This document shows, piece after piece, positions 29,618-40,580 of a DNA stretch of 64,000 nucleotides; within the stretch, counting starts at the first letter, position 1; each line of letters begins with the position of its first letter. This DNA comes from Stentor coeruleus (lineage: Eukaryota; Ciliophora; Heterotrichea; Heterotrichida; Stentoridae): the NCBI GenBank assembly GCA_001970955.1, contig MPUH01000153.1, positions 29,481 through 93,480 of the forward strand, written 5' to 3'. The position numbers and the translations under genes are program-made. The notes under the pieces are model-generated. The model had not been told where the DNA came from and did no database searches. It saw nothing but the letters and a program-made list of their open reading frames with translations.

Positions 29618-32600
29618 TTAATTCGTCTTAGGTACTACTTTTTTTAAAGCTTCACTATTCGAATCTATCCATTTGCTCAATCTTTCAGGTTCATTTTTTA
29701 TACATAAAAGTTCTCCAACATTCATCATCACAGAGCATTTAACCCAATCATTATGTTCATTGCTAAAATAATAAACCTCAGTCCCAGGTGTTACATTTTC
29801 TTCAATCATATCATTATCACTATCTTCATAGTTTTTTATATTTATCATATTTTTAACTAGTTTTCTTATAATGTCAATATGATTTAGACAATTTTTTAAT
29901 GTTCCAGAATCTTTAGCTGAAACTTGTTGTTTCATATATACGGAATTTAATTTGTTTTCTATAGAAGTTAATTCTTTGTTTTTTTTATTAACCCAATCTT
30001 TAACTTTTTGTATACGGATTGTCAGTTTTATTAGAAAACGGAGACAGGATTCTAGTTCAGTGAATGAGAGGAAATTTGTGGACATTTGTTGATAGTAATT
30101 TGACAGAAGATGGTCGATTTTTTCAGGCTGGAGTTTGTCGGGGTTGTAAAGAAGCCAGAATAAAGGTCGCATATACATTTTGTGAAGTTCAAAAACAGAC
30201 TTTTCGATACAGGATATGAGGAATTTGCCGTATTTGAAAGTATAGGATTTGTCGTCGGAACAGAGTTGGGCGTAGAGGATACCTACGGCTCTACCACCGA
30301 ATTTACTTTCGGCATCACTTAGGAGGAAGTTCATTACGTTTTCTGTGAAAAAAATGTCTAATTGGTAGTTCTCGTAAACGTGATGACAGAGGCGGATTGA
30401 TAGTAAAAGGTACATTAAACTGCTTCCGTACTCTGAACGAGATAGTTCAAACCTATCATCAGAAGCTTGGTAGTTCTCGTAACCTAAAGACTCACTGCTT
30501 TGCATGTTGCAGCAGTCTTTGTTTTCAACTTGGATTGGCTCATTACTAACATACTCAAGCAATCTCATATGGACCTCAAAGAAAAATATCAACTCAGTCT
30601 GAAGTTTAATACATCGATAAATCAATTCAAAATACTGAGCGAAATTAAATGACATTGGGGGTTTAGCTAAGGGTAAGTAAATAATAATCCTTCTAAAAAA
30701 CTTCGCTTGTATTTCTGAAGTAACTTGTTTAAATGCTGTATGAACAACACCTACTATAACCCTACGTTTTTCAACAATAGGACAATCCATTAATAATTCT
30801 TTAACAATATGTTTATGTGAAACTAAATCCAAAAGCCATTCACTTAAAGGTTCATTTTTATGTAAATGTTCTTTAATACACATAATACATGATGCAATAC
30901 GATTAAAATCTCTAGACCTGACAATAACTGTAAAAAAAATGCAAATGCCAAATTTCGATATTTCCGGGTTTTTTTCTGTAAGCAATTGTAAGACAAAATC
31001 GAAATATTCTGAACTGAAACTTGATTTACACCTCCAAAAACGTTCGTTTTCTATTTTCACTTCAAGAAACTCTTGCTCTGGGCTTTGGATTCTACAATTC
31101 CAAGGCTCAAGATTTTCTTGGTCTTTATTATAAGTATAAAGTTGTGATCGTTCATATATTAAAATATAAGCATTTCTGATTTTTGGCTTAGAGATACTAG
31201 AAGAAGTTAATGATGATGATTTGCTGAGGTTTATTGAAAAAGGTTTTTCATCTCCTCCAAAAGCTTCTCGTCGAATATCGTTAGGATCAAATGTTGTAAC
31301 CAAAGTATCATTAAATTCATACCAACTATTATTATCTCTGATAAATGAGTAGTAATGGCCACTATCTGCAGTCCCTGAATGGATGATAATTCCTCTTAGA
31401 TAATACTGATAATAATCATTAGGGTACTTTTTATTAGGGATTTCTTTATTAAATTCTTTCCCTAAAGATAAAGCTTGTTCTTTTTCTTTAGCTAATTCCT
31501 TCAATTCAATTCCTTCCTGTGTATAATTCTCCATATTTAGGTCCATTGGAAACTCACAGAAATCAAAAAGCTTTACCCTTTTCATTGAATCGTAATTAAA
31601 CTCAAAACGCCTTAAGGTTATAAAAAGCACATTAGGCAAATATTTTATACACACACGTCTAAGAGCTGTAACTTTACTATCACAATGATCACATTGATAT
31701 GCATTTGGACCTTCAAGAAGTTCTCCTTCAATAAAACTTTGTAAACTCTCGTTTAAGTGTTTTTTGTTTTTCACTTGAACTGGAAGGGTTATAAAAGCCT
31801 CATTTACTTCACTTCGGTGGTTACAATCATTTTTCCCTATAAGTTCAGTAGCTAAATACCCTGTAAAAAGGTCTTTTATAATGTTACCTTCACCTAGGGT
31901 TTGGATTTGAGAGTCAAGTCTATCCATAAAAGTGTTTAAAAACTCATCTGCGTCCATTTGTTCTGCAACATTAACAGGCCTCCCTTCCCAATCCTTAAAA
32001 GCTTTGCATATCCCTTTAGGGTTTACAAACTGCTTATCACTATTTTTCAAAGCTGAAAACATATACTGAAACTGATATAAAAGGTCATCATCATTTGTCC
32101 CATCAACTTTCAAAGGTAGCCTCAATATAAAATCCCTAAAATTATATATACAAAACAATTGCTGTAAACTAGAAATCATATAACAAATACATCCTAAATT
32201 CTTAATCCCCACATATCCTGTATAGCTTTTTTCTGAAGCTGCAGGATGATAATTCCAATCAGAACTTTTACAAGTTCTCCAACTAGGATCTTTATATTGG
32301 GCTGATAAATATTTTAATGCATGAACTAAAGCATTTTGATCGGATTTGCACATTTCTTTAAGTAGTTCAAATGCATCTTTTCTTGTTGAGCCTTTTTTGC
32401 ATTTTGGAGCATTTTTTGATGTGGCTGAAGGGATTTCAAAAAGACATTTATGTAAAACAAGGTCAACAGTATCAATTGACACAAGCTCGATTTTCTTAAC
32501 AACAGTTTTGAGAACTTTTAATATCCCAGAAAGCGTGAAATCAGGTTCTCCGTAGTTATTTTCTGGTGGATGACTTTTTAATACATCAACAAAACTTCGA

Positions 32601-35600
32601 TATTTTTCACTGAGTTCTTCAGTTATCTCAGCTTCTTCTATATAGAAACTTAAGAGACCCCAATAGCTTTCATTGTTATTTTCTTTGATTGCTTCATCAA
32701 AAACAGAAAGAAGACCTTTGAGAAAGACCATGTTTAATTCGGGCATTATATTGGAATGTTCAAGAAAAAAAGTTGACATTGTTGAACTGAAAAATCTGCA
32801 GGAACATTTTAGTAGTGAACCTGTTAAGAGGTCGGTTAACGGGTATTTAGAGAAAGTTTGCAGGTATTTTTTTGGGTCTTTGGATTTTATGAGGTTGATG
32901 ATTTCTCTAGCGCTCCGGGCAATATCTGCAGAATCTTCGCTTTCACTGCATGTTTTAGCTGCATGAACCAGCGAATCAAATATTTTCGTGACAATCCTCT
33001 CAGGTAGTTCCTGAATCAACCTCGCTGTATCACTTAAAATCTTCAATATCGTTGTATAATATTCCAGTACCAAACTATCAGGATATTTCTTATCAATCTC
33101 AAACTCTAAATAAACTCCAACCAAAACATCAACACCCTGATTATCTTTAAAAACATTTAACCAGGCTTCATTTTTAATCATATCTTCCACAATATTCAAA
33201 TTATAAACCAGTTTATACAAACACTGAGTAGCAAAAAGTTCATCAAAAGGTTTTAAAAATTCTTGAACTTCCTCTTTAATCCTTTTTAAAACCGTGCATT
33301 TACTAAGTATCATCCACGCTAATTGAGCATTTTCATTATCAAGTTCGCTAATTTTCCCAAGTAGACATTCCTGTAAATCATCACATCTACAAAAAAATAT
33401 ATACGGCGATAATGAGTCAGATTTATGACTAGTAAAATCTACAAGGAAATTCCAAGGCATTCTAAGTGAAGTTAACAACAAATCATCAGTCAAATAGTCA
33501 AAACGTTCATTATTCGATATCAAATTAACTGATGTGACAGGTTTCGAATAGAAATCCCCAATTTTTTTCCTAATAACACCTATAGTTGTCCTATCACTAA
33601 CTGGAAGATTATGAAAATCTTGTTCATTAACTTGTTTGAATTTTATGTTTGTATTTGGAGTTGATTCTTCTTTCCTTATATTATTTCCTATAAATTGAAG
33701 GATTAATCTTAAGGCTTTATTGCTTTGTTCTGATGTTTTGTTTGTTATTATGTATTTCTTAAGGGTTATAAGAAAATCTGCCCATATTTCTTCTTTTTTA
33801 GGTGAGAGGAGTCTGTTGATTTTAAGATTGAGGTTTATAAGAAGTTTCATGGATTTTGAGACTATAGCTTCGTTTGTTGAGGTGAAAAGTATGCTGATAA
33901 GAGTGTTTTGACCGATAAGATTGATGCTGTTACGTGAATGTAAACCGTTTAAGTTCATTTCGAGGTTTTTACGATCGTGATTCACTCTTAAGAACAACTC
34001 GTAAAATACCTCAAAAGCTTCCTGGGTAATAATTTCAATCAAATCCACGTTTTGCAAATATAAAATCTGCAGGATCTCCAAATTAAAACCTGGGTTGAAC
34101 TCGTTTCTGACCATTTTTAACAAGGTTTTCATGAACTTCTCATGAGCTTTTCTATCAGGATTTTTCTGTGTAAGTTCCCACAACGCTTTTATGTCCTCAA
34201 TTTTTACATCAAAAGCTCTGCTTCTTATAATAAACTTCCACAGTCTAAGACACACTTTAATGCTTTTTGTAGAAGAAAATGCTGTTTTTACCTCACCTGA
34301 TAGTATCCCAGCACAGTTTTTTACAAGTACCGACGACAAACCTTGTGCTTCACTTTCTAGTCTTTTATTAAGTTCTTCTTTATGAGGAAAAGATGAAAAA
34401 GTATTCATAACCTGACCCATTATTTTCAATATAATAATAATACATTGGCATATACAATTATTACTAAGGAGATTTTCAAGACTTTTTCCCATATAATAAT
34501 CAACTTTTTCCTTAGACCTTGTATGTTTTAAAACACTTATAAATGAACTTATAAGCATATCATGAAGGTTTTTTGATGAACAAGATAAAGATAATTCATA
34601 TAAAAAGTCCAAAGCATAGAACTCTTTTTTTTCTCGGTCCATAGCTTTTATTGAAAACTCACATAAAAACCTGATGTATTCTTCAGTGAAATCCTCAGTA
34701 CTTTTCATTATCATTTTCTGATATAACTGAGATTTTATATCGTAATGCATTGATTGGGTTATTTGTAGTATAACTTCATAAGCAGCTTGCTCTAAAGAAT
34801 TATGTCGAGCTTGAGTATTAGCCCATAATAACAAAACATGATCATTTTTAAGCATTCCTGCTGTACTGAGGAATACAAAAATATTAGCCATTCTTTTTAT
34901 AATTTCTTCATGAGTATTTTCTAGTATGTTTTCTAATACTTTGTTTTCTATTATCCATTTAGCTGCAGTTTCAGATGTTATATTCCGGTTTTTAGGGCTG
35001 CTTTCATGTAAGCTTTCTATTATATCTTTAATCTCAGTAACCCCTTTAAGTTTTTTTTCCATAAAAGGGCAGTTTATAAGTTTTAACGCGAAATTCAACT
35101 CAACTATTTCCCAGTTATCTTCATTACCTACCATTTTCTTCATATTTCCCATAATTGCCGACAGGGTATCTTTTTCAACACTTTTCAGCTCTTTATTATC
35201 TATTTTATCAAGTCTTTCTAACATTTTCTCTTTAAACTCCGTTGTCCATTTCATATCAAAAGACCTTGAAAAATAATTTCTCATTTCATATACAGGGAGC
35301 ATACTAATCATCCTCAAAGGCGCCCTGAATATTTCTTTAACATCCCCAGACTTGGCTAATTCTCCAACAATATCATCTTTTATCCCTTTATCACTATTAT
35401 TCTTGACCAAATCCATAATAGCGTTAAAACCACCCAAGCTTGCGAAATAATTAACAAAATACGCTAAAGTATTGTTTTTATTAGCAGTTGCTGGGAAATA
35501 TTCATAATCATCAGGGACTAATCTCCACGTTACCAACTGTTTAGCAGTTCTTTGATCTAATCCAAATAACCTCTTAAGTGTAAACAGAATCTCAGGCCAA

Positions 35601-36139
35601 GCTGCATACATAGCGCTATTTTCATTAGCTAAAAAGCCTTTCTCTGTACCTAAACTCTCATAATAATCCTTAACCCATTCATAGCTTTTACTCATCCAAG
35701 TCACAATAAACCCTAAAACTCCTTTGAAAAACTCAACAACTGCTTCTAAATCATCCACGCTTTGATACTCCATGACTAATAAGCAATCGATTATAGTAAA
35801 AAGCCTTCCACGTAAAAACTGGGTTATGTCAAATGGACTGGTCGGTAAAGATTTCAATTGCTCTTGGACTTCTAAAAGCTCTTCTTGACTATAAACCCAG
35901 TCTCTTATTGCGAAATTCTTTTGACCTGTATAAAGCTCGCTATATTTACGAAATGGCCCTATAAGACCTGATGAGAAGGATAAGGTATTGTCCCATTTAG
36001 AACTCCAACCATCATAACGGATTCGAAGGGTTTTTGAGGTATGATCTATGCTTTGGATTATCCCTACACACCATGCCTTTGTTGTGTCTTTTGAATCAAT
36101 GAAGCTTCGTTCAGTATAGTCACTCAGCCATTCAGACAT
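29618..36139 (-). CDS. Large ubiquitin C-terminal hydrolase (USP9X/USP24/USP34-like)
   Basis: 2173 aa in one uninterrupted exon. Residues about 20-60 resemble a Tudor/MBT-type barrel (WCVGIIQSID...LRIRYDGWSSKWD). A long helical-repeat region follows, then the USP catalytic domain at about 1330-1680. The Cys box reads GIKNLGCICYMISSLQQLF: the nucleophile before Y-M is kept, while the usual G-N-T-C has become G-C-I-C. The Cys4 zinc site is present (CDHCDSK). The His box is GTADSGHYYSFIRD, followed by WYEFND. The C-terminal part is helical again, as in USP9X, USP24 and USP34. It should remove ubiquitin from substrates; substrates cannot be guessed. Confidence 0.92.
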   Translation of the reverse strand: MSEWLSDYTERSFIDSKDTTKAWCVGIIQSIDHTSKTLRIRYDGWSSKWDNTLSFSSGLIGPFRKYSELYTGQKNFAIRDWVYSQEELLEVQEQLKSLPTSPFDITQFLRGRLFTIIDCLLVMEYQSVDDLEAVVEFFKGVLGFIVTWMSKSYEWVKDYYESLGTEKGFLANENSAMYAAWPEILFTLKRLFGLDQRTAKQLVTWRLVPDDYEYFPATANKNNTLAYFVNYFASLGGFNAIMDLVKNNSDKGIKDDIVGELAKSGDVKEIFRAPLRMISMLPVYEMRNYFSRSFDMKWTTEFKEKMLERLDKIDNKELKSVEKDTLSAIMGNMKKMVGNEDNWEIVELNFALKLINCPFMEKKLKGVTEIKDIIESLHESSPKNRNITSETAAKWIIENKVLENILENTHEEIIKRMANIFVFLSTAGMLKNDHVLLLWANTQARHNSLEQAAYEVILQITQSMHYDIKSQLYQKMIMKSTEDFTEEYIRFLCEFSIKAMDREKKEFYALDFLYELSLSCSSKNLHDMLISSFISVLKHTRSKEKVDYYMGKSLENLLSNNCICQCIIIILKIMGQVMNTFSSFPHKEELNKRLESEAQGLSSVLVKNCAGILSGEVKTAFSSTKSIKVCLRLWKFIIRSRAFDVKIEDIKALWELTQKNPDRKAHEKFMKTLLKMVRNEFNPGFNLEILQILYLQNVDLIEIITQEAFEVFYELFLRVNHDRKNLEMNLNGLHSRNSINLIGQNTLISILFTSTNEAIVSKSMKLLINLNLKINRLLSPKKEEIWADFLITLKKYIITNKTSEQSNKALRLILQFIGNNIRKEESTPNTNIKFKQVNEQDFHNLPVSDRTTIGVIRKKIGDFYSKPVTSVNLISNNERFDYLTDDLLLTSLRMPWNFLVDFTSHKSDSLSPYIFFCRCDDLQECLLGKISELDNENAQLAWMILSKCTVLKRIKEEVQEFLKPFDELFATQCLYKLVYNLNIVEDMIKNEAWLNVFKDNQGVDVLVGVYLEFEIDKKYPDSLVLEYYTTILKILSDTARLIQELPERIVTKIFDSLVHAAKTCSESEDSADIARSAREIINLIKSKDPKKYLQTFSKYPLTDLLTGSLLKCSCRFFSSTMSTFFLEHSNIMPELNMVFLKGLLSVFDEAIKENNNESYWGLLSFYIEEAEITEELSEKYRSFVDVLKSHPPENNYGEPDFTLSGILKVLKTVVKKIELVSIDTVDLVLHKCLFEIPSATSKNAPKCKKGSTRKDAFELLKEMCKSDQNALVHALKYLSAQYKDPSWRTCKSSDWNYHPAASEKSYTGYVGIKNLGCICYMISSLQQLFCIYNFRDFILRLPLKVDGTNDDDLLYQFQYMFSALKNSDKQFVNPKGICKAFKDWEGRPVNVAEQMDADEFLNTFMDRLDSQIQTLGEGNIIKDLFTGYLATELIGKNDCNHRSEVNEAFITLPVQVKNKKHLNESLQSFIEGELLEGPNAYQCDHCDSKVTALRRVCIKYLPNVLFITLRRFEFNYDSMKRVKLFDFCEFPMDLNMENYTQEGIELKELAKEKEQALSLGKEFNKEIPNKKYPNDYYQYYLRGIIIHSGTADSGHYYSFIRDNNSWYEFNDTLVTTFDPNDIRREAFGGDEKPFSINLSKSSSLTSSSISKPKIRNAYILIYERSQLYTYNKDQENLEPWNCRIQSPEQEFLEVKIENERFWRCKSSFSSEYFDFVLQLLTEKNPEISKFGICIFFTVIVRSRDFNRIASCIMCIKEHLHKNEPLSEWLLDLVSHKHIVKELLMDCPIVEKRRVIVGVVHTAFKQVTSEIQAKFFRRIIIYLPLAKPPMSFNFAQYFELIYRCIKLQTELIFFFEVHMRLLEYVSNEPIQVENKDCCNMQSSESLGYENYQASDDRFELSRSEYGSSLMYLLLSIRLCHHVYENYQLDIFFTENVMNFLLSDAESKFGGRAVGILYAQLCSDDKSYTFKYGKFLISCIEKSVFELHKMYMRPLFWLLYNPDKLQPEKIDHLLSNYYQQMSTNFLSFTELESCLRFLIKLTIRIQKVKDWVNKKNKELTSIENKLNSVYMKQQVSAKDSGTLKNCLNHIDIIRKLVKNMINIKNYEDSDNDMIEENVTPGTEVYYFSNEHNDWVKCSVMMNVGELLCIKNEPERLSKWIDSNSEALKKVVPKTN

Positions 36140-36873
36140 TTATATTACAAAGGATGTATGTAGAAAATCGATATTTCCAATATAGAACTGATAGAAAAAT
36201 GTATTATATTGGACTTATTGTCTTTGAGGTTGATATTGTTATTTATTGCTGTGGATTTGAACTTATGTTAATGGTTTAAGTACTGCTGATGGGATTTTGG
36301 ACTTTTATATGACTCGTCTTTTACGATTTTAACAAATTTTGGTAATGAGAACACTATAAGTGATGTATATAGCGACTCTTGCTAATTATTAAAAGGGTTT
36401 GTTGAAGATAAATGCCCAGAATTTTGCATATACTTAAGTTGAATTGAAATAGAAAAATATTTATGGTACTTCTTAGCACGATTTCATTAATTTTTCACTT
36501 TATCATAGTTCTTTTTTATGTATGGAACTTCTTCAAAGTAGCATTCAAGCATATATCCCTATAAAAACTTTAACCCAATATGATTTATTATACAAATTTA
36601 ACAAAATCTCTGTTTTTTTATCTTTTTTATCTGTCAGAGATTATGGTATATAACTGTTGTGTGATATTCTAATTATAAAACCCCAAACACAGGAAGATTT
36701 TAAATAACATCGTTAAATTTTCAAATAACTTTTATAATTATTTTTAAGATTTATTATATGAGCTATACCGATATTTAAAATTGGATTATTGAAAGCTTAG
36801 ATCTAATAGTTATATATTATTATAATCTTCTTTGATTTTAAACTAATATATTAACTATCATTAATAAACCCTA
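36140..36873. other. Intergenic region
   Basis: 734 nt between two minus-strand genes. Low complexity and AT-rich, without a credible frame or RNA gene. It should contain the promoter of the USP gene. Confidence 0.55.
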
Positions 36874-37809
36874 CTACATTTCTTTTTTCGACATGTCTCG
36901 TACACGTATTGTGTTCATCTGTTCAACATAAAAGTAATTATTCGGTGACTCTATCGGAGAAAGGTGTGAAAGGAGCATGAAAGGTCTGATTCTATTACTA
37001 TGAGTAGTCCTTAATGTATGCTTCCTAGTGATTTTCGGTCTTTTCTCAGTTAAGTTTTTATAAAAAGGCAAATATTTATGGTCGTTCACCCCAGACCCAG
37101 TCCTTGGCGAAGGTAGTCCAGCCTCATCATCATCAGAGAGATTCAAAAAATGCGATAAATGATCTCTGCTTATAGGAATCCTCATATGTTTCGACCTATC
37201 TTCAGTACTATTTCTTCTCTGCCTTTTTTCCATAAGTGCTTTTAATGATAACTCTCTAACAGTTGAATTTTTATCTTCACATATCCCTTCCCACATACGT
37301 TTATGATAATATTTTGACTTTTCAAGCTCACCTAAATAATAATAAGCTAGACCTATGAAATCATAAGCTTTAAGTTCCCATTCCGTGTTGTTTTCAGCCC
37401 ATGCTAATTGTAGGAGTTTTTTAAAATTCACTAAAGCAAGATGATATTGTTTGACTAGTTTATAACAAGACCCTAATTGTTTATATGCGTACATTTTGAT
37501 TTCATAGTTCTGGGTTTGTTCACTAAGATTTTTAAGGACTTGATATGAGTAAATAGCGCTTTTGATATCGTTTAAACGAAAATGCAGATTGCCTTGGAAT
37601 TTAAAACAATTTTCTAGACCTCCTATGTCTCCATTTTTCTGATACTCAGTTTTGACTTTTTCACTGAATTCTAAGGCTTGTTTAAAATCACTGACCTTTT
37701 TTGATGCTTCACGGGCTTGACGCCAGTAGGATTCGATGTTGATTGATGGGTCTGTGTTTATTAAGGATGGTCGAGTTTTTTGGATTAATCTTGGGGTTGG
37801 TAGTGACAT
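36874..37809 (-). CDS. TPR-repeat protein
   Basis: 311 aa. About residues 30-185 form four TPR-like helical pairs, for example GGLENCFKFQGNLHFRLNDI, MYAYKQLGSCYKLVKQYHLA and KAYDFIGLAYYYLGELEKS. The C-terminal 120 residues are basic, serine-rich and probably disordered, with RTxxxRxRP-like patches. Arrangement recalls LGN/TTC-type adaptor proteins, but no specific homolog was recognised. Likely a scaffold. Confidence 0.82.
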   Translation of the reverse strand: MSLPTPRLIQKTRPSLINTDPSINIESYWRQAREASKKVSDFKQALEFSEKVKTEYQKNGDIGGLENCFKFQGNLHFRLNDIKSAIYSYQVLKNLSEQTQNYEIKMYAYKQLGSCYKLVKQYHLALVNFKKLLQLAWAENNTEWELKAYDFIGLAYYYLGELEKSKYYHKRMWEGICEDKNSTVRELSLKALMEKRQRRNSTEDRSKHMRIPISRDHLSHFLNLSDDDEAGLPSPRTGSGVNDHKYLPFYKNLTEKRPKITRKHTLRTTHSNRIRPFMLLSHLSPIESPNNYFYVEQMNTIRVRDMSKKEM

Positions 37810-38192
37810 TTATTATATAATATTTATTAAAGTTTGATAAGATTATTGACGATTTTTTTATATTTTCATAGATAATTGTATTATTATTATCCTAAGTTTA
37901 GTTATTATATTATGTGAGTATTTTGTTTTTATTAGAAAAAATAGAGATTTTAATAGATGTAGAAAGCTTAGATTTTTTGTTGGATTATTTGAGATTTTAA
38001 TAAGAAACTGTTTTTCGTTAAAACATATAAAGTTTTTTTAAGTGTAAATGATAGTCTTATATTTTTTTTATCATTATATATTTTATGCTCCAATTATAAG
38101 CATTTTCAATTATATTTTAAACATTTTCATAATATTGCAAGGATAATCCTGATACTTACGAACCTGAACATTTAAAAATGCATTAATAAATT
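37810..38192. other. Divergent intergenic region
   Basis: 383 nt between the TPR gene (-) and PPP2R3C (+), both starting here. AT-rich, with short runs of T and A. No gene seen. Confidence 0.55.
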
Positions 38193-39527
38193 ATGAATTG
38201 GGTTGAGTGTTTAAGGAAATTCCTAGAAAACAAACCACGGAAAACAGCTTTAGAAAATGACAGAGAAGCTGATATCGCTTTCTTAAAACTACTTGAAGAA
38301 GAAAAAGAACTTGAAAAACAAAGAAATGAGAGCTATAAAAAAATCCCGCGATTTTATTTCAAAAAACCCCAAATAGAGAACCCAATCTACTTAAAACTCC
38401 GCCAAGAAGCCCGGACAAGATTTCTCCACAACAAATCAGCAGAGATACTAGATAAGGAGGATTTAGAAAAACTTTGGTATTTGCTTAAAAATAACACAAG
38501 TTTCCCAGATGATGGTTCAGAAAGAATGAATTACGACCAGTTTTGCCAAGTCGCCAACAAACTGCACCCAAAATACAGGCAGTTTTTTCAGCCTTCAGTG
38601 TTCTTAAAATGTGATCGTGATGAATATGGAAGAATTGAAATCGTCCCTTTTTTTCATTATATAGTCAGAAAAGTGAATTTACATCAAACACGTATACAAA
38701 TTTCTTTATATGATAGTGCTGGTTATGGATATTTAAAAGAAAAAGACCTTGAAAATTTTATTTATGAACTTATTCCTTCGTTTCCTCAGCTAAGTCAGCT
38801 TCAAGAGAATTTTTGCCCTTTTTATGTTATATCAGCTGTTAGGAAATTTTTCTTTTTCCTTGACCCTAAACGTACAGGGAAAATATGGATTAAGGATATG
38901 CTGACTTCTCCGATATTAGCAGAATTGTATGAGTTAAGACAGGATACTTGGGCACAAGAAGAAGCGAATCAGAACTGGTTTTCAATTGCATCAAGTCTTA
39001 GGGTTTATGATCATTACCTTAAGTTAGATTTAGATAGAAATGGGATGCTTAGAAAACAAGAACTTTCTAAGTATTCAGGAGGATTGACTGCTATATTTGT
39101 TGATCGGCTTTTCGAGGAGTACCAAACTTTTGAAGGCGAAATGGATTATAAAACATTCCTTGACTTTGTCCTTGCAATGGAAAACAAAAAATCTGTTCAA
39201 AGCATTCAGTACTTTTGGAGGATTTTCGATGTTTACAAACGTGGGGCAATCGACACTTTTATTATCAACATGTTTTTTAGAAGCGTCATACAAAAATTAG
39301 AATCCAAAGACAAAATGGGTTTCAAAGTTGATGATATCAAAGATGAAATATGGGACATGGCCAAGCCTAAGCTTCCTTATGCTATAACTCTTGAAGATTT
39401 AATAAGTTGTGGACAAGGGGATACAATAATGAGTATGCTTATTGATGCTAAAGCATTCTATGAATATGATCAAAGAGAAAGTGGTATTGATCCTGATGAA
39501 ATGGAAGAGCTTTGGGAAGATTCTTAA
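38193..39527 (+). CDS. PPP2R3C: PP2A regulatory subunit B'' gamma (PPP2R3C / TONNEAU2-FASS type)
   Basis: 444 aa (human 453). Similarity runs end to end: YKKIPRFYFKKP, RFLHNKSAEILDKEDLEKLW, FFHYIVRKVNLHQTRI, SLYDSAGYGYL, VRKFFFFLDPKRTGKI, an EF-hand LDLDRNGMLRKQE, GEMDYKTFLDFVLAMENK and a C-terminal DEIWDMAKPKLPYAI. The subunit targets PP2A, and in plants and animals acts in cortical microtubule and centrosome organisation. In a ciliate with an elaborate cortex a role in basal bodies or cortical pattern is a reasonable inference. Confidence 0.95.
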   Translation: MNWVECLRKFLENKPRKTALENDREADIAFLKLLEEEKELEKQRNESYKKIPRFYFKKPQIENPIYLKLRQEARTRFLHNKSAEILDKEDLEKLWYLLKNNTSFPDDGSERMNYDQFCQVANKLHPKYRQFFQPSVFLKCDRDEYGRIEIVPFFHYIVRKVNLHQTRIQISLYDSAGYGYLKEKDLENFIYELIPSFPQLSQLQENFCPFYVISAVRKFFFFLDPKRTGKIWIKDMLTSPILAELYELRQDTWAQEEANQNWFSIASSLRVYDHYLKLDLDRNGMLRKQELSKYSGGLTAIFVDRLFEEYQTFEGEMDYKTFLDFVLAMENKKSVQSIQYFWRIFDVYKRGAIDTFIINMFFRSVIQKLESKDKMGFKVDDIKDEIWDMAKPKLPYAITLEDLISCGQGDTIMSMLIDAKAFYEYDQRESGIDPDEMEELWEDS

Positions 39528-39620
39528 GTAATTATTTACAACCTTAATCTTTAAAAAACCCTTTACAACATTCCCTTAAAATCCTCTCTTAATCATTCCT
39601 TTTCTAACAATCCTAGTTAT

Positions 39621-40580
39621 ATGTCCACTAATTTTCTAATAAAAATGAAATACTTATACTCATTCTTCCTCACAATAACAGCTTGTATCTGGATACCTCT
39701 ACTGATCTTCATCTTCCCATTATCTTTACTTTTCATTATCCCATACTTTATAATCGGATATGTCACTCCAGTAAAAAAATTCATCTTGACCTTCATCCTA
39801 TTCAAAACAAAGCCAATCAAAAAGTATTTCTGGAAATTCATCTACAACAAAATTGCATCAAAATACGATCGTAGTTCTTGGACTTGTATGAATTATGGAT
39901 TCTCTAAACCTTCAGGTATATTCATTAAAAACAATACATCTGAAATTTATTGCCTACAACTTTATCATTATATAACTTCAGGGTTTTTAGAATATAAAGA
40001 TTGGAAAGGAAAAAGTTTAGTAGAAGTTGGATCTGGTCGTGGAGGTGGGCTTAGTTATATAGCAAAAGTATTTTCACCAGTTTTAGCTTTAGGGATCGAT
40101 ATTTCTCAAACACAAGTTGATTTGTGTAATTCTTTTCATAAACAGACAAATATAAAATTCATACAAGGAGATGCGGAAAATTTACCTGTTAAAGATTTTA
40201 GTATTGATGTTGTGGTTAATATTGAAAGCTCACATTGCTATCCTAATATAAACAGATTTCTTAGTGAAATTAGAAGAATACTTAAACCTGGTGGCTGGTT
40301 TTTATATGCTGATTTTGCTAACCCAAAAATTATTCAGGATATAGAAATTGGTGTTGTGGAAACGGGGATGAAGATACTTAAAAAACAGGATATTACAGAG
40401 AATGTGCTTATGTCAATGGATATCGAAAATGAGAGAAAAGTTAATGAAGTGGTAAACATACCTTGGCCTTTTAAACAAGCATATTTAGAGTTTTCTGGAG
40501 TTAAAGACTCGGTAATTTACAAAGAGTTCCAATCACGAAATATTGTTTACGTAGCATATGTTATCCAAAGCAATAATTAA
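39621..40580 (+). CDS. Membrane-anchored class I SAM-dependent methyltransferase
   Basis: 319 aa. Residues 9-60 hold two hydrophobic segments (YLYSFFLTITACIWIPLLI and PLSLLFIIPYFIIGYV), so the enzyme is probably membrane-bound. About 115-240 is a Rossmann methyltransferase: motif I is VEVGSGRGGG, then GIDISQTQV, QGDAENLP and RRILKPGGWFLYADF. The fold class resembles phosphoethanolamine or small-molecule lipid methyltransferases. The substrate is not evident. Start may be 39621 or the Met at residue 9. Confidence 0.85.
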   Translation: MSTNFLIKMKYLYSFFLTITACIWIPLLIFIFPLSLLFIIPYFIIGYVTPVKKFILTFILFKTKPIKKYFWKFIYNKIASKYDRSSWTCMNYGFSKPSGIFIKNNTSEIYCLQLYHYITSGFLEYKDWKGKSLVEVGSGRGGGLSYIAKVFSPVLALGIDISQTQVDLCNSFHKQTNIKFIQGDAENLPVKDFSIDVVVNIESSHCYPNINRFLSEIRRILKPGGWFLYADFANPKIIQDIEIGVVETGMKILKKQDITENVLMSMDIENERKVNEVVNIPWPFKQAYLEFSGVKDSVIYKEFQSRNIVYVAYVIQSNN

